Below are positions 5,020 through 9,175 of a stretch of DNA of 9,175 nucleotides, one piece after another; the first letter of the stretch is position 1; each line of letters begins with the position of its first letter. The stretch is from assembly GCA_002415895.1 (NCBI GenBank), contig DIAV01000032.1, forward strand, positions 1 to 9,175, given 5' to 3'. The position numbers were made by a program, and so were the translations under genes. Under the pieces are notes generated by a model, which saw only the letters and a list, made by a program, of their open reading frames with translations, was not told where the DNA came from and ran no database searches. Source of the stretch: Anaerolineales bacterium UBA5069 (GTDB lineage Bacteria; Chloroflexota; Anaerolineae; Caldilineales; Caldilineaceae).

Positions 5020-6768
5020 ATGAATCGTTCAAGACTGCGCGCCTGCGGGCGCAAGCTACCCACGGCAATTCTCGCCTCGGCCTTCGCACTTGCTTTGCTG
5101 CTCATCTCTGGTCTCTTTGGCCCTGCGGCCTATGCGCAGCAGGAACCAGTGCTCGATGTGCGCACATGGGAAGACCCCAATGGCGGGCCATCGTTCACCT
5201 TTGCCAGCTACGGCATTTGGCAAAGCTGCAGCACGCGCGGTGATCGAATCACCACAACGGGCATGCGTCCCGGCTGGCGCCTCGAAGGGGCCGTCAACGT
5301 GCGCCTGCCACTCGCGGCAGTGCCTCTCTACACAATCCCCGTTGCCCAAACCGGCGATCTTGATCTCCTCGTCCCCTATCCGCCCGTTTCGCAGTGGCAG
5401 GATAACGGCAGCAACTTCGAGATTCACGTTGACCTCGCTATCTCTGTCTACGACGAGAATGATGAACTTGTGCAATGGGTGGGCGGCGGCCTGCCCGAGA
5501 CCCCGGGCGTGCTTGGCCCAAACCAGGACTGGGATGTCTTCTGCGGAACGCCGTTGACGCCTGATATTGACATCATCAAGCTGACCAATGGCGCCGATGC
5601 CAATGCGCCGGACGCGGCGGGTGTCCCTGTGGTGGCCCCTGGCGATCCCGTTGTGTGGACGTACCTGATTACGAATACCGGGCCTGTTGACATTCCGCTG
5701 GCCGAAATCACCGTTACCGACAACATTCCCGGTGTTAGCCCGCTCTTCGATGCGGTTGTCAGTGGTGATGGCAAAGGCGACGGCAACGGCATCCTGCAAC
5801 CAGGCGAGGTATGGCGTTACAGTGCAAGCGGCGTAGCGGTTGATTTGACCAACCCGCCCGCCGGCCAGGGGCTTGTGCTTGTGCCCAATGTCTGCCGTGG
5901 CGGCAATGCCAACGTGCCGGGCCGCACCGCCTACACCAATATCGGCACTGTGCAGATACCCAACACGTCGGCTACCGATCCATCCAGCTACTGCAATCCG
6001 CTGATCTCACTGAGCGTCTCAAAAACAGCCGTCGCTGCGCACACAGTGACGCGCACATGGGAGATTACCAAGCGCGTTGCGCCCGCGGTCGTGAGTCTTC
6101 TGGAGGGGGAGGACGCCGATGTCAGCTACACGGTGCAGGTGACACCAACCACGGGCGCCGAGCTCTTTGCCGTAAGCGGCACGATTGCCCTGACAAACAC
6201 CGGGCAGGCGGCAACCGTTGTAAGCGCAGTGGTGGACACGATTAGCGGTGGCGGTGCAGGTGCGGGCGTCGTGCCTGTCTCGTGTCCTGGTGGTCTCCCG
6301 CAATCACTCAATCCCGGCGCAACGCTGCTGTGCACCTACGCGTCATCCTTGGCGGATGATTCCACGCGCACGAACTCGGTTGTCGTCACCCACAACGGGG
6401 CCAGCCAGGCGTCAGCTACGGCGCAGATTGTCTTTGGCCCGCCCACCGTCGTCAACAATGCCGTCACAGTGGATGATGCCTATAACGGCGGCTCGGCGGT
6501 CGTGCTGCTGGCGGGTATAACCAGCCCCACGTCAATCCCCTACACGCGCAACGTTGTCTGCGGCAGCGATCTGAACTACCAAAATGGGGTAGCCACCTTC
6601 ACGCGCGCCAACATTGCCCGGATTGTGGAAACCAACCAGACCGATGACGCCATAATGCGCGTCAACTGCACGCGCCCCACTGATCCCACGGGGCTGCCGC
6701 CCAGTGATGAGCCCGGCACACCGCGCAGCAACACCGTGGTCTTTCTGCCGGCCATTCTGCGCCCCTAG
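5020..6768 (+). CDS. Secreted DUF11-like beta-sandwich repeat protein
   Basis: The 582-residue product starts with a clear Sec signal peptide: basic residues within 1-12, a hydrophobic core at about 15-34, and a likely AYA cleavage site near residue 39. Residues 182-275 resemble a DUF11-type domain found in bacterial surface proteins: D-I-K-L-T-N opening, GDPVVWTYLITNTGPVDIPLAEITVTDNIP-like strands at 208-237, and the motif DGNGILQPGEVW at 254-265. Residues about 345-470 form a second domain of related type (ALTNTGQA-like segment at 390-397). The first about 180 residues and residues 475-560 are unassigned. The mature part has eight cysteines (70, 175, 292, 325, 422, 438, 514, 550), an even number compatible with disulfides outside the cell. 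There is no LPxTG motif and no C-terminal membrane helix; the protein ends in VVFLPAILRP. No catalytic motif is seen; an adhesive or structural surface role is inferred. It stands alone before a terminator. Confidence 0.82.
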   Translation: MNRSRLRACGRKLPTAILASAFALALLLISGLFGPAAYAQQEPVLDVRTWEDPNGGPSFTFASYGIWQSCSTRGDRITTTGMRPGWRLEGAVNVRLPLAAVPLYTIPVAQTGDLDLLVPYPPVSQWQDNGSNFEIHVDLAISVYDENDELVQWVGGGLPETPGVLGPNQDWDVFCGTPLTPDIDIIKLTNGADANAPDAAGVPVVAPGDPVVWTYLITNTGPVDIPLAEITVTDNIPGVSPLFDAVVSGDGKGDGNGILQPGEVWRYSASGVAVDLTNPPAGQGLVLVPNVCRGGNANVPGRTAYTNIGTVQIPNTSATDPSSYCNPLISLSVSKTAVAAHTVTRTWEITKRVAPAVVSLLEGEDADVSYTVQVTPTTGAELFAVSGTIALTNTGQAATVVSAVVDTISGGGAGAGVVPVSCPGGLPQSLNPGATLLCTYASSLADDSTRTNSVVVTHNGASQASATAQIVFGPPTVVNNAVTVDDAYNGGSAVVLLAGITSPTSIPYTRNVVCGSDLNYQNGVATFTRANIARIVETNQTDDAIMRVNCTRPTDPTGLPPSDEPGTPRSNTVVFLPAILRP

Positions 6769-6798
6769 CTCTGGCATAACCTGGCCCAGATAGCCAGT

Positions 6799-6841
6799 AC
6801 AAAAGCGCCGCGCCACATCAATTGTGGCGCGGCGCTTTTGT
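6799..6841. terminator. Bidirectional terminator shared by a protein gene and tRNA-Leu
   Basis: A perfect 19-bp inverted repeat (6799-6817 and 6823-6841) closes a 5-base loop, with an outer ACAAAA/TTTTGT section and a GC-rich core. It is 30 bases after the secreted-protein stop on the plus strand and 31 bases past the tRNA 3-prime end on the minus strand, so it serves both converging transcripts. Confidence 0.92.
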
Positions 6842-6872
6842 GTGGAAGCCGTGAGCAGCCTGTGAAATGCTG

Positions 6873-6956
<84 letters not shown>

Positions 6957-6974
6957 ACACGCTGGGCTGCATGA

Positions 6975-7004
6975 ATTGTAAGCCCCGCAGCGCTGCTCTG
7001 TCAA
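6975..7004 (-). promoter_or_regulatory. Promoter of tRNA-Leu
   Basis: On the minus strand TTGACA (7004-6999, 6 of 6) and TACAAT (6980-6975, 5 of 6) are 18 bases apart. The start would fall near 6968, about a dozen bases before the mature tRNA 5-prime end at 6956. The neighbouring non-coding DNA to 7193 shows no convincing promoter for the dehydrogenase gene that follows on the plus strand. Confidence 0.72.
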
Positions 7005-7193
7005 CCAATTCGGGTTCCTGGGTCAACACGCTCTGTGCAGTTCGCACCGTCTTGCGCCGCGCCTGCACTCGTATGATCCATCTCCGCCAACCCCCTCGCA
7101 ACCGCTGCAAAACACACTACAGTTTCAATAGGGGCAGCAACGCGCATCGTTCGCGCCCTTGGGACCTCTGCCTGGCCAGAAGCTGGAGCCGCT

Positions 7194-8285
7194 ATGTATT
7201 CATTTAGCCTCACCTCAGAACAAAAAATGCTGGTGGACACCGTCCATCGCTATGCCGAACAGAAACTGCGTAAGGTCTATCGCGAAGCCGAAGAGTCGCG
7301 CACTGTACCCACGTCCACCCTCAAGCAGGGGTGGGAACTGGGGCTGCTGCCGGGGAGCATTGAAGCCGACTATGGCGGCTTCGGTGAATACTCTGCGCTG
7401 ACGAGCGCGCTCTACCTTGAGGAACTGGGCTGGGGTGATGTCGGCATATCGCTCAAGCTGCTAACGCCCAACCTCTTTGCAATCCCTGTGGCACTCTTTG
7501 GCTCCAAGGGGCAGAAGGAGGCGTATCTTGCGCGCTTCTGCGACGAAGCCTTCGTCCCTGCCACCTCTGCAATTGTTGAACCGGTTTACCAGTTTGATCC
7601 GGCGGAACTGAAGACTGTTGCCGAGAAGACGGCTGACGGCTTTGTTATCAACGGCGACAAGACGTACGTGCCCCTTGCCGATCAGGCCTCGCTCTTTCTC
7701 GTTTACGCAAGCGAAGGGGGCGTTACGCAGGCGTATATTGTGCCCGCCGAGACGCCGGGGGTGACAGTGGGTGAGCCGGTGCACCTCATGGGCGCGCACG
7801 CCTTCCCCGTTTTCAACGTGCATTTTGAGAATGTAGCCATCCCCAAGGCCAACCGTCTGGGCGGCCTCAAGGGCATCCGCATTCAGCAATTGCTCACAGT
7901 GAGCCGTATTTCACTGGCAGCCCTGGCCGTGGGCCAGGCGCGCGCCGCCTATGAGTATGCGCTGGCCTACGCCAAAGAGCGCGAGGCCTTTGGTGAGCCA
8001 ATTGCGCACCGCCAGAGTATCGCCTTCATGCTTGCCAACATGCGCATCGAGATTGATTCCACCCGCCTCATGCTGTGGGAAGCAGCGTGGAAGTACGACA
8101 ACCAGGAAGACGCCACCCGCGCCGCCGTGCTGGCCGTACAATATGCAGACAAAATGGTGCTTGAAGTGACGGATGCCGCCGTGCAGGTGCTGGGCGGTCA
8201 TGGCTATGTGCGCGACCACCCCGTGGAGCTTTGGCTGCGCAATGGCCGCGGCTTCGCTGTGTGGGAAGGGCTTGTGATGGGGTAA
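7194..8285 (+). CDS. Acyl-CoA dehydrogenase family protein, short and motif-degenerate
   Basis: The 363-residue protein is a member of the FAD-dependent acyl-CoA dehydrogenases, which introduce a 2,3-double bond into an acyl-CoA and pass electrons to electron-transfer flavoprotein. Seen: ADYGGFGEYSALTSALYLEELGWGD (58-82), the domain-2 strand GFVINGDKTYVP (149-160), the C-terminal helical domain with R239 in TVSRIS, AKEREAFGEPIAHRQ (260-274), GGHGYVRDHPVE (334-345) and VWEG (356-359), where E358 aligns with the catalytic glutamate of the medium-chain enzyme. Odd: the family motif T-E-P-x-A-G-S-D is replaced by SAIVEPVYQFDP (125-136), and the protein ends seven residues after VW, about 20 residues short of the usual C-terminus that contains Q-I-Q. 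No frameshift is seen. The ATG has GGAG five bases upstream. It heads an operon with a paralog 63 bases downstream and is probably one subunit of a heteromeric enzyme. Confidence 0.85.
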   Translation: MYSFSLTSEQKMLVDTVHRYAEQKLRKVYREAEESRTVPTSTLKQGWELGLLPGSIEADYGGFGEYSALTSALYLEELGWGDVGISLKLLTPNLFAIPVALFGSKGQKEAYLARFCDEAFVPATSAIVEPVYQFDPAELKTVAEKTADGFVINGDKTYVPLADQASLFLVYASEGGVTQAYIVPAETPGVTVGEPVHLMGAHAFPVFNVHFENVAIPKANRLGGLKGIRIQQLLTVSRISLAALAVGQARAAYEYALAYAKEREAFGEPIAHRQSIAFMLANMRIEIDSTRLMLWEAAWKYDNQEDATRAAVLAVQYADKMVLEVTDAAVQVLGGHGYVRDHPVELWLRNGRGFAVWEGLVMG

Positions 8286-8348
8286 CCGCACCTGCGCCCA
8301 CGAACCCCTCTACCTTGTAACCTTGAACCTTTCTTTGGGAGACGCGAG

Positions 8349-9175
8349 ATGCCCATTTCCTTTAAAGCCCCTGATGTGATTGAGAAGCAGTTGGTGCAGG
8401 TGCGTATGGTGGCCGAAGCTGTGATGCGCCCGGAGAGCCGCTATCTGGACGACAACGAGCACGCCCGCCCCACCAAGTTCGTGAACATGATGTGGCCGCA
8501 GATGAAGGTGATGGAAGGGGCGAACCTCGACGCCGCCCTCGCCCGCGCGCGCAAGGCGCAGGCCGCCAAACAGGCCAACGGGGCCAATGGCTACGGCGCC
8601 AATGGGCATAGCGGTGCAAACGGGGCCAATGGCGCAAGCAACGGTCACGGCGGCGTTGCGGTGATGGAGGCCGTCGTCGACCAGGTGGCCGAAACCAAGG
8701 CAGCACCGGCCGAGAAGGAAAGCAAGCCCAGCGTTGCCAACATGCTGCTTGTGCACATGATTGAGCAGTTGAGTTGGGGCGATGCGGGTGTCTACCTCTG
8801 CATTCCCGCCAGCGCGTTGGCGGGGGCCGCCATCAACGCCGTGGCCACGCCTGATCAACTTGAGCGCTTCCTGCGCCGTTTCACCGAGGGCGAACCGAAG
8901 TGGGGGGCCATGGCCATGACGGAGCCGCAGGCAGGCTCCGACACCTCCAACATCCAGACCTCAGCCACCTATGACGCCGACACCAACGAGTGGGTGCTCA
9001 ACGGCGAGAAAATTTTCTGCACCAGCGGTAAGCTTGCGCTGATGGAGTCCGATGGTCTGGTGGTGGTGTGGGCGACGGTTGACAAGAAGACGGGCCGCGC
9101 GGGCATGAAGCCCTTTGTGGTGGAAGCAGGCACGCCCGGCGTCACCATTGGCAAGGTGGAGGAGAAGCTGGGCAT
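8349..9175 (+). CDS. Acyl-CoA dehydrogenase family protein with Asn/Gly linker (partial, 3-prime end missing)
   Basis: The frame is open from the ATG at 8349 to the window edge: 275 whole codons, N-terminal and middle domains only. Residues 1-70 are helical (MRPESRYLDDNEH at 26-38), 77-102 are an Asn/Gly/Ala/His low-complexity segment followed by a charged Ala/Glu/Lys stretch to about 125, and the fold resumes at LLVHMIEQLSWGDAGV (133-148). The central family motif TEPQAGSD is intact at 191-198, as is WVLNGEKIFCTSG (214-226), so FAD and acyl-CoA contacts of the middle domain are kept. Missing is the usual P-E-x-Y-G-G segment between the first helices and the S-W-G-D helix, which the linker replaces. 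The catalytic glutamate region lies beyond the edge. A GGGAG seven bases upstream supports the start. The chain aligns with the preceding gene product (LGWGD against LSWGD), so they are paralogs in one operon and may form a mixed oligomer. Confidence 0.87.
   Translation, partial: MPISFKAPDVIEKQLVQVRMVAEAVMRPESRYLDDNEHARPTKFVNMMWPQMKVMEGANLDAALARARKAQAAKQANGANGYGANGHSGANGANGASNGHGGVAVMEAVVDQVAETKAAPAEKESKPSVANMLLVHMIEQLSWGDAGVYLCIPASALAGAAINAVATPDQLERFLRRFTEGEPKWGAMAMTEPQAGSDTSNIQTSATYDADTNEWVLNGEKIFCTSGKLALMESDGLVVVWATVDKKTGRAGMKPFVVEAGTPGVTIGKVEEKLG
8577..8633 (+). repeat. Direct repeat coding the Asn/Gly linker
   Basis: The 15-base sequence AACGGGGCCAATGGC occurs at 8577-8591 and again at 8619-8633, 42 bases (14 codons) apart and in the same frame, with a related GGCGCCAATGG at 8594-8604 between them. 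It encodes the N-G-A-N-G unit of the linker in the second acyl-CoA dehydrogenase. In-frame spacing suggests the linker grew by duplication. Confidence 0.8.

Noticed and set aside
5056..5799. 247-codon frame on the minus strand
   Set aside because: Antisense shadow of the secreted-protein gene; Arg/His-rich composition typical of reversed GC-rich coding DNA.
7072..7077. TATGAT as -10 of the acyl-CoA dehydrogenase operon
   Set aside because: No -35-like hexamer lies 16-18 bases upstream, so it is not distinguishable from chance; the operon promoter is not identified.
8310..8858. 182-codon frame on the minus strand
   Set aside because: Antisense to the second acyl-CoA dehydrogenase gene, whose motifs and ribosome-binding site are clear.

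Overview
The window is GC-rich (roughly 60% by eye), densely coded, free-living-type bacterial DNA. Taxonomy can only be inferred: a GC-rich genome, an Asn/Gly-linker acyl-CoA dehydrogenase pair, and a secreted beta-sandwich protein ending in a short FLPAILRP tail together make a member of the Chloroflexota my best guess, at low-to-moderate confidence. The first 48 bases are not biology: they are the end of an Illumina P7 primer, an 8-base index and the Nextera read-2/mosaic-end sequence. The window therefore starts at an untrimmed contig or read edge.

Layout. 49-173: short non-coding stretch with a REP-like palindrome. 174-1313 (-): fold-type I PLP aminotransferase of the 2-aminoadipate/MocR-C-terminal type. 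1374-1428: 25-bp-stem hairpin terminator. 1426-2097 (-): endonuclease III-like DNA glycosylase/lyase with an intact [4Fe-4S] motif. 2310-3884 (+), divergent from it: DadA-like FAD oxidoreductase fused to a C-terminal Rieske [2Fe-2S] domain. 3894-3938: bidirectional terminator. 3974-4306 (-): thioredoxin. 4307-5019: 713-base intergenic region with two strong divergent sigma-70-type promoters, a (CG)n tract between them and an unexplained long leader. 5020-6768 (+): secreted repeat-domain protein with a signal peptide. 6799-6841: shared terminator. 6873-6956 (-): tRNA-Leu(UAA) with encoded CCA and its own promoter. 7194-8285 and 8349-end (+): two adjacent, non-identical acyl-CoA dehydrogenase paralogs, the second cut by the window edge.

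How the genes work together. Most are single-gene units separated by strong hairpins. The only clear multi-gene operon is the acyl-CoA dehydrogenase pair (63-base gap, each gene with its own Shine-Dalgarno). The two proteins show complementary loss of family motifs: the first lacks the central T-E-P-x-A-G-S-D motif, the second has it but has an Asn/Gly linker where the Y-G-G segment should be. This suggests an obligate heteromeric enzyme. The thioredoxin and the FAD-Rieske protein are both redox proteins but are convergent, so no shared regulation is implied.

I do not see a CRISPR array, an insertion sequence, a phage module or a recognisable defence system. The most rewarding items are the paired dehydrogenases with the linker insertion, the long leader behind a near-consensus promoter, and the adapter artefact at the left edge.
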